A stretch of DNA of 64,000 nt, taken from contig NZ_CP049838.1 of assembly GCF_013085465.1 (NCBI RefSeq), positions 7,316,001 through 7,380,000 of the forward strand, written 5' to 3'. A program made the translations under genes and the position numbers. The notes under the pieces are model-generated. The model made no database searches, was not told where the DNA came from, and worked only from the letters and a program-made list of their open reading frames with translations. Source of the DNA: Streptomyces asoensis. Lineage in GTDB: Bacteria; Actinomycetota; Actinomycetes; Streptomycetales; Streptomycetaceae. This document shows, piece by piece, positions 1 through 8,100 of this stretch (position 1 is the stretch's first letter; every line of letters starts with the position of its first letter).

Positions 1-44
1 TTGTCGGCGCGTGAACGTAGCCTCGGAAGTGTCGCGTGGTGCGC

Positions 45-77
45 TTGACACGGAAATCGAACATCCGTTCTTATTAA
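45..77 (+). promoter_or_regulatory. recA promoter with SOS (LexA) box
   Basis: A TTGACA -35 element lies at 45-50. TCGAAC-ATCC-GTTCTT at 57-72 matches the actinobacterial LexA box (TCGAAC-N4-GTTCGA) except for the last two bases. A -10 is less clear: TTCTTA at 68-73 gives a 17-bp spacer, while TATTAA at 72-77 lies further away. The box sits inside the promoter, as expected for LexA repression of recA. A TTATCCACA DnaA-type box follows at 137-145 in the leader. Confidence 0.75.
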
Positions 78-234
78 GGCTCCGGTGAGACTCTGGTCGG
101 GTGTTATGTCCAGGTTTGGACGGATGGACACCCGAGTTATCCACAGGCCGGACCGGCGTCGGGGCGCATTGTCAGTGGCAGGCGTTAGCGTCTTTGACGT
201 GAAGCGATCGACTCAAGCAAACCGGGTGGAACCC

Positions 235-1365
235 ATGGCAGGAACCGACCGCGAGAAGGCACTGGATGCCGCACTCGCACAGATTGAACGGCAGTTCGGC
301 AAGGGCGCCGTGATGCGTCTCGGCGAGCGACCGAACGAGCCCATCGAGGTCATCCCCACCGGGTCGACCGCACTCGACGTCGCCCTCGGGGTCGGCGGGC
401 TGCCGCGTGGCCGCGTCGTGGAGGTGTACGGCCCGGAGTCCTCCGGTAAGACGACACTGACGCTGCACGCCGTGGCGAACGCGCAGAAGGCCGGCGGACA
501 GGTCGCCTTCGTGGACGCGGAGCACGCTCTCGACCCCGAGTACGCGAAGAAGCTCGGCGTCGACATCGACAACCTGATCCTCTCGCAGCCGGACAACGGC
601 GAGCAGGCCCTCGAGATCGTGGACATGCTGGTCCGCTCCGGCGCCCTCGACCTCATCGTCATCGACTCCGTCGCCGCGCTCGTCCCGCGCGCCGAGATCG
701 AGGGCGAGATGGGCGACAGTCACGTCGGTCTCCAGGCCCGTCTGATGAGCCAGGCACTGCGGAAGATCACCAGCGCGCTCAACCAGTCCAAGACCACCGC
801 GATCTTCATCAACCAGCTCCGCGAGAAGATCGGCGTGATGTTCGGCTCCCCGGAGACCACGACCGGTGGCCGGGCGCTGAAGTTCTACGCCTCGGTGCGC
901 CTCGACATCCGACGCATCGAGACCCTGAAGGACGGTACAGACGCGGTCGGCAACCGCACCCGCGTCAAGGTCGTCAAGAACAAGGTCGCGCCCCCCTTCA
1001 AGCAGGCCGAGTTCGACATCCTCTACGGGCAGGGCATCAGCCGCGAGGGCGGTCTGATCGACATGGGCGTGGAGAACGGCTTCGTCCGCAAGGCCGGCGC
1101 CTGGTACACGTACGAGGGCGACCAACTGGGGCAGGGCAAGGAGAACGCCCGTAACTTCCTGAAGGACAACCCCGACCTCGCCAACGAGATCGAGAGGAAG
1201 ATCAAGGAGAAGCTGGGCGTCGGCGTGCGTCCGGAGGAGCCCGCCGCCGAGCCGGCCGCGGTCGCCGCGGCTACCGCGGGCACGCCCGCGGACGACGCCG
1301 CCAAGGCGGTTCCGGCTGCCGCGGCCAAGACGGCCAAGACCAAGGCCGCGGCTGCCAAGAGCTGA
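235..1365 (+). CDS. recA: RecA recombinase
   Basis: RecA is the ATP-dependent strand-exchange protein of homologous recombination and the co-protease that triggers LexA self-cleavage. The 376-residue product has the Walker A motif GPESSGKTT at about residues 66-74, the [12 protein letters not shown] region of loop L1, and an Ala/Lys-rich C-terminal tail of about 40 residues typical of Streptomyces RecA. I chose the ATG at 235, preceded by GGTGGA, because the protein then begins with the usual [14 protein letters not shown]; an open frame extends further upstream without conserved sequence. recX follows after 3 nt, so the two are probably co-transcribed. An SOS box lies in the promoter. Confidence 0.98.
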   Translation: MAGTDREKALDAALAQIERQFGKGAVMRLGERPNEPIEVIPTGSTALDVALGVGGLPRGRVVEVYGPESSGKTTLTLHAVANAQKAGGQVAFVDAEHALDPEYAKKLGVDIDNLILSQPDNGEQALEIVDMLVRSGALDLIVIDSVAALVPRAEIEGEMGDSHVGLQARLMSQALRKITSALNQSKTTAIFINQLREKIGVMFGSPETTTGGRALKFYASVRLDIRRIETLKDGTDAVGNRTRVKVVKNKVAPPFKQAEFDILYGQGISREGGLIDMGVENGFVRKAGAWYTYEGDQLGQGKENARNFLKDNPDLANEIERKIKEKLGVGVRPEEPAAEPAAVAAATAGTPADDAAKAVPAAAAKTAKTKAAAAKS

Positions 1366-1368
1366 TCC

Positions 1369-2160
1369 GTGACGCGACGAACGGACTGGGCCGACTACGT
1401 CTACCCCGACACCCCCCGGGGGGCGGGGGGCGGGGCCGACGACGGCCCCGCCCAGGCCGGCGACGACCGGCCGGAGGGCGGCTCGCACCGCGGTGAGGGG
1501 ACGGACGGCGACGACCGGCCCCGTGGTGGCCGGGCGCGGCGCGGCGGCGATGGAGGTCCACGTGGTGGGCGTGGGCGCCGTCGGCGCGGCTTCGGAGAAC
1601 CGTCCGCCGAGGACGAAGGCCCCTCCTCCTCGTCGAGGGCCGAGCGGGGGGAGTCTTCAGGGGACCCGGCTGAGCGGGCACGGGCGATCTGCCTGCGCCT
1701 GCTCACCGGGACCCCGCGCACCCGGAAGCAACTCGCCGACGCCCTGCGCAAACGGGAGATCCCGGACGACGTGGCGGAGGAGGTGCTCTCGCGGTTCGAG
1801 GAGGTCGGGCTGATCAACGACGGCGCCTTCGCGGACGCCTGGGTGGAGTCCCGGCACCACGGCCGGGGGCTGGCCCGGCGAGCGCTCGCCCAGGAGCTGC
1901 GGACCAAGGGGGTCGATTCGGAGCTGATCGAGGAGGCCGTCGGCCGGCTCGACTCCGAGCAGGAGGAGGAGACGGCGCGCGAGCTCGTCGCCCGCAAGCT
2001 GCGCTCGACCCGTGGCCTCGACCGCGACAAACGGCTGCGGCGCCTCGCCGGCATGCTCGCACGCAAGGGCTATCCCGAGGGTATGGCCCTGCGGGTGGTC
2101 CGACAGGCGCTGGAGGAGGAGGGTCAGGACACGGAGTTCCTGGACGGCGAGAGGTTCTGA
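1369..2160 (+). CDS. recX: RecX regulatory protein
   Basis: RecX binds RecA filaments and limits RecA activity. The protein is 263 residues with a GTG start 3 nt after the recA stop, so it is probably translationally coupled. The conserved RecX three-helix repeats occupy roughly residues 100-255 (for example LLTGTPRTRKQLADAL, FADAWVESR and RKLRSTRGLDRDKRLRRL). The first 95 or so residues are low-complexity, rich in Gly, Arg, Asp and Glu, and lie outside the family domain. This long disordered extension is common in Streptomyces RecX. Confidence 0.95.
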   Translation: MTRRTDWADYVYPDTPRGAGGGADDGPAQAGDDRPEGGSHRGEGTDGDDRPRGGRARRGGDGGPRGGRGRRRRGFGEPSAEDEGPSSSSRAERGESSGDPAERARAICLRLLTGTPRTRKQLADALRKREIPDDVAEEVLSRFEEVGLINDGAFADAWVESRHHGRGLARRALAQELRTKGVDSELIEEAVGRLDSEQEEETARELVARKLRSTRGLDRDKRLRRLAGMLARKGYPEGMALRVVRQALEEEGQDTEFLDGERF

Positions 2161-2250
2161 ACGAGGTGCTCTGAACGAGGGGTTCTGAGCGCAGGATCTC
2201 CCGTAGCGGGGTGGGGACAACCCCCCCGCTGAAGACGCCGGACCACCGCA

Positions 2251-2270
2251 GTGCACAAGCACCTGTGCAC
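2251..2270. promoter_or_regulatory. Inverted repeat, likely operator of the downstream regulator
   Basis: GTGCACA-AGCACC-TGTGCAC is an inverted repeat with perfect 7-bp arms. It lies 17 bp before the preferred ATG (2287) of a winged-helix regulator gene, a typical position for autoregulation by ArsR-like repressors. Its regulatory role is inferred. Confidence 0.45.
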
Positions 2271-2286
2271 AGGCGAGTGTGTACGC

Positions 2287-2949
2287 ATGTCCCAGGAACC
2301 CGGTGCCAACGAGCCCCCGGAAGCGGAACACGCCTCCGCGGCCCCCGTCGAACTCGGCGACCTCGCCGCGCTCAGGGCGCTCGCCCAGCCACGCCGTCAG
2401 CGCATGCTCGAACACCTCACCCTGCACGGCCCGGCCACCTCGGCGACCCTCGCCCGCGCCCTCGGCCTGAACACCGGATCCACCAGCTACCACCTGCGTG
2501 AGCTGGCCAGGTACGGCTTCGTCGAGGAGACCGACGCAGAGAAGCCCGCGCACCGGGGCGAGCACCCGGCCGAAGCGCGGCGCGCGGAGCCGTCCACGCA
2601 TCGGGAGCGCTGGTGGCGGGCGGTCCCCGGGGACCGCCGATTTCCCCCGCGCAGCCGTCAGAGTCCCGAGATGCGGCTCGTCATGGACGAGCTGAACCAC
2701 CATGCCTACGCAGCCGATCCGGACCTCTTCGAGCGGCTCCAGAGGGACGCGGAGGACGACGACCCGTGGGCGGACGCGTTCCCCACGTTCAGCATCGGTA
2801 TGACCGGGCGGGCTGCGCCGGCGGTCGTACCGCTCGTGTACGCCACGGTGGTTGCCGGGGCCGGGCTGCTCGCACTGGTCGCCACCGCTGTGCCGGGACG
2901 CGTGGCGCTGAGGGTGCGCGCGGTGACGGTGGCGACGGCGCAGGAGTGA
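2287..2949 (+). CDS. ArsR-like winged-helix regulator with a transporter-like hydrophobic C-terminus
   Basis: Probable transcriptional regulator, 220 residues. Residues about 20-80 form an ArsR-type winged helix (LAALRALAQPRRQRMLEHL, then TGSTSYHLRELARYGFVEE). The middle resembles the Streptomyces ArsR-type proteins normally found beside an MFS transporter gene. After DDDPWADAFP the sequence changes to a hydrophobic segment (VVPLVYATVVAGAGLLALVATAV) and a short polar tail that looks like the last transmembrane helix of an MFS protein. I infer an in-frame deletion joining regulator to transporter. The start could also be GTG 2251, but that would lie inside the inverted repeat at 2251-2270. Whether the product still works is unknown. 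Confidence 0.7.
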   Translation: MSQEPGANEPPEAEHASAAPVELGDLAALRALAQPRRQRMLEHLTLHGPATSATLARALGLNTGSTSYHLRELARYGFVEETDAEKPAHRGEHPAEARRAEPSTHRERWWRAVPGDRRFPPRSRQSPEMRLVMDELNHHAYAADPDLFERLQRDAEDDDPWADAFPTFSIGMTGRAAPAVVPLVYATVVAGAGLLALVATAVPGRVALRVRAVTVATAQE

Positions 2950-3071
2950 GCGATCCCCCGGCCCCCTGCCGGGAGGCGTGATCTCCGAGCCCCCGGGGAG
3001 CGCAGGATTACCTTGCGCTCCCGGAGGGGTGAGCTCGCCCGGCCTGCCGGTACCGTCTGCTGCCGCCCATG

Positions 3072-3096
3072 AACCCCCGCCTGACGTGCGGGGGTT
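3072..3096 (+). terminator. Hairpin before the binding-protein gene
   Basis: AACCCCCGC and GCGGGGGTT form a perfect 9-bp stem around a 7-nt loop. No U-tract follows, so it could be a weak terminator for the regulator gene or an attenuator or mRNA-stability element in the leader of the gene starting at 3129. Confidence 0.45.
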
Positions 3097-3128
3097 GCCT
3101 CCCGCACCTCCTGAAAGGCGGCCCCGCC

Positions 3129-4103
3129 ATGCCCGTGCCCACCCGCTCCCGAAGACCGCTCGTCGTGTCGGTCCTCGGCGCCGGTCTGCTGCTCACCGGC
3201 TGTGGAGTGTGGCCTTCGCAGGCCACGGCACCGGCGGGGGCGGTCAAGGGCAGGATCACGCTGGGCTTCGTCAACGGCGGTACCACCGAGTTCCATACGT
3301 GCCTTCAGGAGTCCGTCGAGCGGACGGCCCGCAACAACGGCGTCCATCTCTTCACGGCCAACTCGCGCCAGGACGGCGACACGGAGGTCTCCAACATCGA
3401 GGCCATGATCGCCCGCAAGGTGGACGCGCTGATAGTGCAGACCGTCGACGTCGAGGCCCTCAAGGGGGACATCGCGGAGGCGAAGGCGGCCGGGGTGCCG
3501 ATCTTCCTCACCTCGGTCACCCCCGACGACACGTCCGACCTGCTGGGGGCTGTCGTGGTCGATCTGAAGGAGGTGGGGGAACTGGACGCCGAGTGGATCG
3601 AGCGGGACGCCGCCGGCCGCGCGGTGAGCGTCGCGGTGATCGCGGGAGCCCCCGGTGCCGCCTCCGACCTGCTCACGGAGGCCTTCGCCCAGAGGCTGCC
3701 GGACAATGCCGAGGTGGTGGCGAGCCGGCCCGGCATGTACGACCCCGTCAAGGCGCGGACGGTCGCCGCGGCCATGATCAAGGACAGTCCCGGCCTCGAC
3801 TACGCCTTCGTCGCCAATGAGGAGATGGCGTTCGCCGCCCGCAAGGCCTTCGACGCGGCCGGGGCCGAGGACGTCAGGATCGTGACGGTGAACGGCACCG
3901 ACGAGGCACTGGCCGCGCTCAAGGCCGGCAGCCTCGCCGCCACGGTCTCCAACTCGGCCGCGGACACCGGTGAACTGGCGGTGCAGAACGTCGTCTCCCT
4001 GCTCCGCAAGGACCAGCGGGCCGACAGGATCGACAAGACGCCCGTCCGCCTGGTCACCCGGGACAACGCCGACACGGCCCCGCTGTACTGCCCGCCGGAC
4101 TGA
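3129..4103 (+). CDS. Sugar-type ABC substrate-binding lipoprotein
   Basis: Extracellular solute-binding protein of the periplasmic binding protein type 4 (RbsB-like) fold, 324 residues. It has a lipoprotein signal peptide with lipobox LLTGC (Cys25). The mature part shows family features: ITLGFVNGGTTEFHTCLQESVERTA, MIARKVDALIVQTVDVEALK, and a TVNGTDEALAALKAGSLAATV segment near the C-terminus. The start is the ATG at 3129, with GAAAGGCGG upstream. No permease or ATPase gene is adjacent, so the ligand cannot be read from context; the sugar class is family knowledge only. Confidence 0.85.
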   Translation: MPVPTRSRRPLVVSVLGAGLLLTGCGVWPSQATAPAGAVKGRITLGFVNGGTTEFHTCLQESVERTARNNGVHLFTANSRQDGDTEVSNIEAMIARKVDALIVQTVDVEALKGDIAEAKAAGVPIFLTSVTPDDTSDLLGAVVVDLKEVGELDAEWIERDAAGRAVSVAVIAGAPGAASDLLTEAFAQRLPDNAEVVASRPGMYDPVKARTVAAAMIKDSPGLDYAFVANEEMAFAARKAFDAAGAEDVRIVTVNGTDEALAALKAGSLAATVSNSAADTGELAVQNVVSLLRKDQRADRIDKTPVRLVTRDNADTAPLYCPPD

Positions 4104-4124
4104 GCCCGGCGCGCCGCAGCCCCG

Positions 4125-4553
4125 CTAGGACGTCACGGGGAGCCCCGCCGCCCGCCACGCCTGGAAACCGCCGACGAGGTCGGTGGCCCGGTGCAGCCCC
4201 AGTTGGTGCAGGGAAGCGGCGGCCAGGCTCGACGCGTAGCCCTCGTTGCAGATCACGACCGCCCGCACGCCATGACTCGTGGCCTCGGGGAGGCGATGAC
4301 TGCCCTGGGGGTCGAGACGCCACTCCAGTTCGTTGCGCTCGACGACCAGGGCACCGGGGATCAGACCGTCCCGCTCGCGCAGGGCCGCGTACCGGATGTC
4401 GATGAGCAGCGCCTCACCCGCGCGGGCGGCCTCGTACGCCTCTCGCGCCTCCACGCGCGCGTACCCCGCACGCACCCGCTCGAGCAGCTCGTCCACGCCC
4501 GTCGGCCGTTCGCCGTCCGGTCGGCGCTCCTGAGGTATGACCGGGCCGCTCAC
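4125..4553 (-). CDS. Rhodanese-like sulfurtransferase
   Basis: Single-domain rhodanese, 142 residues, likely a cytoplasmic sulfur carrier or sulfurtransferase. The catalytic loop ICNEGYASS places the sulfur-accepting cysteine at about residue 102. The substrate-side elements LLIDIRYAALRERDGLIPGALVV and the terminal DLVGGFQAWRAAGLPV are typical of the family. The GTG start overlaps the stop of the cysteine dioxygenase gene (GTGA), so the two are translationally coupled. Together they suggest coupled handling of cysteine and its sulfur. Confidence 0.9.
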   Translation of the reverse strand: MSGPVIPQERRPDGERPTGVDELLERVRAGYARVEAREAYEAARAGEALLIDIRYAALRERDGLIPGALVVERNELEWRLDPQGSHRLPEATSHGVRAVVICNEGYASSLAAASLHQLGLHRATDLVGGFQAWRAAGLPVTS

Positions 4554-5083
4554 TGCCAGTCCTCCGGGCGCTCGACCTGCTCCAGCCGCAGGACGTGTCC
4601 CGTACGGCTGTAGCGGCGGATGCGCGGCAGCGGGGGGTAGTAGGCGTGGACGGAGACGGCGTGTTCCTCGGTGGACCGGTTGAGGACCTCGTGGACGTGG
4701 TGCCGTCCGAAGGAGCGGCCCCGGCCGGCCGGCAGTGTGCGCTCCCGGTCCACGTCGTCCGTCAGCTCGAGGGTCTTCCAGCCGTCGGTGGGCAGCCGCG
4801 CGGCGAGCGAGTACTCCTTCAGCTCGCCCTGCGCGATCAGGAAGGCGCCGACCGAGTCGGCGTGGTCGTGCCAGCCGGTGCCGGTGCCGGGCGGCCAGCC
4901 GATCAGCCAGGCCTCGCTGCCGCCGGGACCCTCCAGGCGCACCCAGGTGCGGCCCTCGGGGTCGAGGGGAAGCGAGGCGATCAGCTCGGCGTCGGCGGCC
5001 GTGCGCCGGACGAAGTCGAGGAGGTCCGCCTGTGTGGGCGCGGCGGCGACGGCGGCGATGGGCACGGAGGGAGAGACAGACAC
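4550..5083 (-). CDS. Cysteine dioxygenase family protein
   Basis: Type I cysteine dioxygenases are cupin iron enzymes that oxidise L-cysteine to cysteine sulfinate. The 177-residue product has the iron-binding His pair in GWHDHADSVGAF (H72 and H74) and a third histidine in GRHHVHEV (about H128-H131). I chose GTG 5083, preceded by AGGACGG; the open frame continues upstream without conserved sequence. The gene overlaps the rhodanese gene downstream and follows a Cys-rich leader peptide at 5181-5267, which suggests control by cysteine supply. Confidence 0.9.
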   Translation of the reverse strand: MSVSPSVPIAAVAAAPTQADLLDFVRRTAADAELIASLPLDPEGRTWVRLEGPGGSEAWLIGWPPGTGTGWHDHADSVGAFLIAQGELKEYSLAARLPTDGWKTLELTDDVDRERTLPAGRGRSFGRHHVHEVLNRSTEEHAVSVHAYYPPLPRIRRYSRTGHVLRLEQVERPEDWQ

Positions 5084-5180
5084 GGATACCGTCCTGGGAG
5101 CGTTCGCGGGGAGCGCGCGGCCGCGCACGAGGTGAGGTGCGCATCGGCGGCGCGCGCCGGTGGGAATGGGGGATGCGAAT

Positions 5181-5267
5181 TCAGCAGGACGGGCGACACA
5201 CGCAGCCCGCATAGCGGACGAGGTCCATATGGACCCTCCGCCACAGGCGCACATCGGTGTCGGTCAC
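5181..5267 (-). CDS. Cys-rich putative leader peptide upstream of cysteine dioxygenase
   Basis: A 28-codon ORF starting GTG and ending with YAGCVCRPSC, so three of the last seven residues are Cys and the terminal residue is Cys. It matches the actinobacterial putative leader peptide family found before sulfur-metabolism genes. A TTGACC-N17-TGTACT promoter places the likely transcription start at or next to the GTG, so the mRNA appears leaderless. An alternative 15-residue start is ATG 5228 with GGAGGG upstream. By analogy with Cys-codon leaderless ORFs of mycobacteria, ribosome stalling at the Cys codons may control the dioxygenase-rhodanese operon. The leader ends 97 nt before the dioxygenase GTG. 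Confidence 0.75.
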   Translation of the reverse strand: MTDTDVRLWRRVHMDLVRYAGCVCRPSC

Positions 5268-5274
5268 GATCCGG

Positions 5275-5303
5275 AGTACACCACGCCGGTGTACCCCGGT
5301 CAA
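5275..5303 (-). promoter_or_regulatory. Promoter of the leader peptide / cysteine dioxygenase operon
   Basis: On the minus strand, TTGACC (5303-5298) and TGTACT (5280-5275) are separated by exactly 17 bp. The -10 ends 7 nt before the leader-peptide GTG, the spacing expected when transcription starts on the initiation codon. Confidence 0.6.
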
Positions 5304-5458
5304 CTCACTGTCACCATGTGGACCGCACAGTCACAGCCGGTGCGATCGTGCGATTTTCGTTCGGCTCTCTTCCGGCTTTCGGCTCCGGTTCTCGCCCGGT
5401 CGTCGTCCGGTCGTAGTCCGGCTTCTCGTGCCGGCGTGCGCCGGGCGGGGCCGTACCG

Positions 5459-7081
5459 TCACTTGGCCGCGGAGCCCGCCGTGGCCCCCGCTTCGGACGG
5501 CTCCCGTGTCCCCGCAGGCCCGCCCACCGTCGCCTCCGCCGCCGCGTACAGATCGGCCGCGCGTACTCCGTCGAGCGCGGTGACCAGATGGCCGTCGGGC
5601 CGGATCAGCAGAACGGTGTGCGCGGCCGCGCCCGGATAACTCTCGGCCACCAGCAGCTCGGCCGGGCTCGGCAGGGCCGTCACCGCGGCGGCGAGCCGGG
5701 GCATGATCCCGGCGCCCACCCAGTGCCTGCGCTCCCACACGCCGGTGCCCGGCGCGATCAGCAGGACGAGCAGGGCACCGCGCCCCAGCCGGTCCCGCAG
5801 CCGTACGAACGAGCCGTCCTCCGCGGTCACGCGCACGTCCTCGACCGGCGCACCGGGAGGCGTGTCCACCGGCACCTCCGCCTCCAGATGCCGGGGCGCG
5901 AGCGGCGAACCGTCGTAGGTGCCCGGCGCGCCCAGCGGACCGCGGCCCAGGTGGCCGTCGGTGAGCAGCACGTCGTGACCGCGGGTCGTGCCGGGGACGT
6001 AGGCCCTTATGCCCGCGCCGCCGCGCAGCACCGGCAGTGCCTGGTCGGCGGCGCGCAGCCGGGCGGCGACGGCCGCGCGCCGCTCCGCCTGGTAGCTGTC
6101 GAGCAGCGCCTCGTGCGACCCGTGATGCCAGGCCAGGGCCAGCTTCCAGGCCAGGTTGTCGGCGTCCCGCAGGCCCTCGTCGAGGCCTTGGGTGCCGAAC
6201 GCGCCGAGCAGATGCGCGGCGTCCCCGGCGACGAAGACCCGCCCCACGCGCCAGCGGCGGGCCAGCCGGTGGTGCACGGTGTGGACGCCGGTGTCGAGCA
6301 GCTCGTAGGCGGGCGTGGAACCGCTGCTCCAGCCCGCCAGGGTCTCCCGGACACGGGCCACGAGCAGCTCGGGCGTGACGAGGTCCTTGCCGGGCGGCAG
6401 CAGCCAGTCCAGGCGCCAGACGCCGTCCGGCAGCGGGCGTCCGGTGACTTCCCCGGCGGAGGGACCGGACACCCGCCACGGCGGGGTCCGATGGAGCAAC
6501 GCCTGATCGGGCCACGGAAGTTCCGTGCGCAGCGCGGCCACGGCGTGTCGTTCCACCGCGGTACGGCCGGGAAAGCGGATGTCGAGGAGTTTGCGGACCG
6601 TGGAGCGCGGGCCGTCGCAGCCGATCAGATGGCTGCCACGCCACCACGTGCCCTGGGGGCCGCGCGTGTGGGCCGTGACGCCGGAAGGTTCCTGCTCGAT
6701 GCCGTCCAGGCGGCTGTCCACGGCGATCTTCACCAGCCGCTGGCCCGCGAGTGCGGCGCGCAGGATGCCCGTCAGCACATGCTGGGCGATGTGCAGGGGA
6801 GCGGGATCCGTCGCGTCGTCGAACCTGACCTCGCGCGTCACCTGCTTGCGCCGCATCGACCGCCATCCGGCCCAGTGGACCCCGGCCTCGTCGAGGGGCA
6901 CTCCGGTGAGCCGCTCGATGAGGGCGGCGGTGTCCTCGCGCAGGACGACGGTGCGCGCGAGCCGTGGTTCGTCCTTGCCGGGGCCCTCGTCGAGGATCAC
7001 GGACGGCACCTGCTGGCGCGCCAGCGCAAGGGCGAGCGTGAGCCCCACCGGCCCCGCTCCGACGATGATCACCGGGTCCAC
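5459..7081 (-). CDS. FAD-dependent aromatic-ring hydroxylase-type monooxygenase
   Basis: Class A flavoprotein monooxygenase of the PHBH/polyketide hydroxylase type, 540 residues, using NAD(P)H and O2 to hydroxylate an aromatic or polyketide-like substrate. The N-terminal dinucleotide fold is IIVGAGPVGLTLALALARQ (GxGxxG at about residues 8-13). The second FAD motif is FVAGDAAHLLGAFGTQGLDEGLRDADNLAWKL. The C-terminal thioredoxin-like domain of this family follows. GTG 7081 with AGGGGG upstream is the best start; the same frame continues upstream into transposase debris (7333-7609), which is not part of the gene. No biosynthetic cluster surrounds it, so the substrate is unknown. Confidence 0.85.
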   Translation of the reverse strand: MDPVIIVGAGPVGLTLALALARQQVPSVILDEGPGKDEPRLARTVVLREDTAALIERLTGVPLDEAGVHWAGWRSMRRKQVTREVRFDDATDPAPLHIAQHVLTGILRAALAGQRLVKIAVDSRLDGIEQEPSGVTAHTRGPQGTWWRGSHLIGCDGPRSTVRKLLDIRFPGRTAVERHAVAALRTELPWPDQALLHRTPPWRVSGPSAGEVTGRPLPDGVWRLDWLLPPGKDLVTPELLVARVRETLAGWSSGSTPAYELLDTGVHTVHHRLARRWRVGRVFVAGDAAHLLGAFGTQGLDEGLRDADNLAWKLALAWHHGSHEALLDSYQAERRAAVAARLRAADQALPVLRGGAGIRAYVPGTTRGHDVLLTDGHLGRGPLGAPGTYDGSPLAPRHLEAEVPVDTPPGAPVEDVRVTAEDGSFVRLRDRLGRGALLVLLIAPGTGVWERRHWVGAGIMPRLAAAVTALPSPAELLVAESYPGAAAHTVLLIRPDGHLVTALDGVRAADLYAAAEATVGGPAGTREPSEAGATAGSAAK

Positions 7082-7332
7082 GGCGTGCCGCCCCCTGCCC
7101 GCGACGGTGTCCTCAGGGACGTAAGGGAACAAGAGGTAGGAGCAGGGTGCACGATCACAGAACGTATGCAACTCATTGTCGCTGTTTGCGTCAAGTGACG
7201 GACGGACGTGGCGCCTGGAAGGATCTCCGCGTTGTTCACCTTTGCGCCAGTCGAGGGCTTTCAGTCGTGGCCTGCCCTCTTGGTCCTGCTCCCCTGGAGT
7301 GTTGCCCGGAGCGCCGATTCGAAGACCTGGAA

Positions 7333-8050
7333 CGTTCGAGCACGGCAGGGCTTGGACCATGTCGCTCAAGTGCTCGTGGCGACCGTGCCGAAGGGCGAGA
7401 GCCCGCCAGTTCCTCAGGTGAGCGATGCCGTGCTCGACGCGGATATGCCCTGAGGAGTGGGCCTTGCGCTGTGATGCGTGCGTTTCCTTCCACCAGGCGG
7501 GGGCGCTCTTCCTGGACTTGCGGTGCGGAGGTGTCACCACGTGTCCGCCGGTCGATGCGCCCAGGCCTTGGCAGCCGGCGTTTGCGAGGACTTCTCTGAA
7601 CGGGGCGTCGACAAGAAGCCTGGTCGGCCGAGCTGGCAGGGCTGGGTGATGTCCGCGCAACTGCCTGGCAGCACCGCGCCGGCGAAGAGAATCCGCCCCC
7701 CGGCGTCCGTCAGGATCATGGACCTCACGGCGTTCCGCCTGGTCTTGCCGGAGATGAACTCGTCCCGGTCCTTGCGGCCGACGGCTGGGCGGCGCACGCG
7801 GATCTCGGTGCCGTCGATGATTGCGGTCTGTCCGTCGGCGCCCAGGTGATCACGTCGGCCGGGGTATGCAGCCGAATGCCGGCGGCGATGGTGCAGCCAC
7901 GATGCGCCGGCAGCGGCCGCACGGACCGATCTTCAGCCATCACGTCTGGCCGTGACCCCGGGACGCGATACTCACAAACGATCAACTCGCGCGTCTCAAC
8001 CCCCATCATGCGCAGCTCAACGAGCCGCCCTTCCGCCGGGCCGCGGCCCA
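7333..8050 (-). pseudogene. Degraded IS5-family DDE transposase
   Basis: Three minus-strand frames together spell one transposase. Around 7842-7915 is GIRLHTPADVITW. Around 7615-7842, in another frame, is QTAIIDGTEIRVRRP then FISGKTRRNAVRSMILTDAGG and PGSCADITQ. Around 7333-7609, in a third frame, is FREVLANAGCQGLGA and GHIRVEHGIAHLRNWRAL. The catalytic Asp of IIDGTEI and Glu of RVEHGIAHL are recognisable. A shift of about 4 nt occurs near 7842 and another near 7615, so no intact product can be made. The N-terminal part is not recognisable. The remnant borders the accessory genes at 8101-9864. Confidence 0.85.
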
Positions 8051-8100
8051 CTGTGCACGAGCTCGTTGGCTGAACCGACGAGACCCCCGAAGGATTGAGG

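Noticed and set aside
85..234. Longer recA N-terminus from the start at 85
   Set aside because: It would put 50 non-conserved residues before the usual [14 protein letters not shown] and overlap the leader; the ATG at 235 has a better context.
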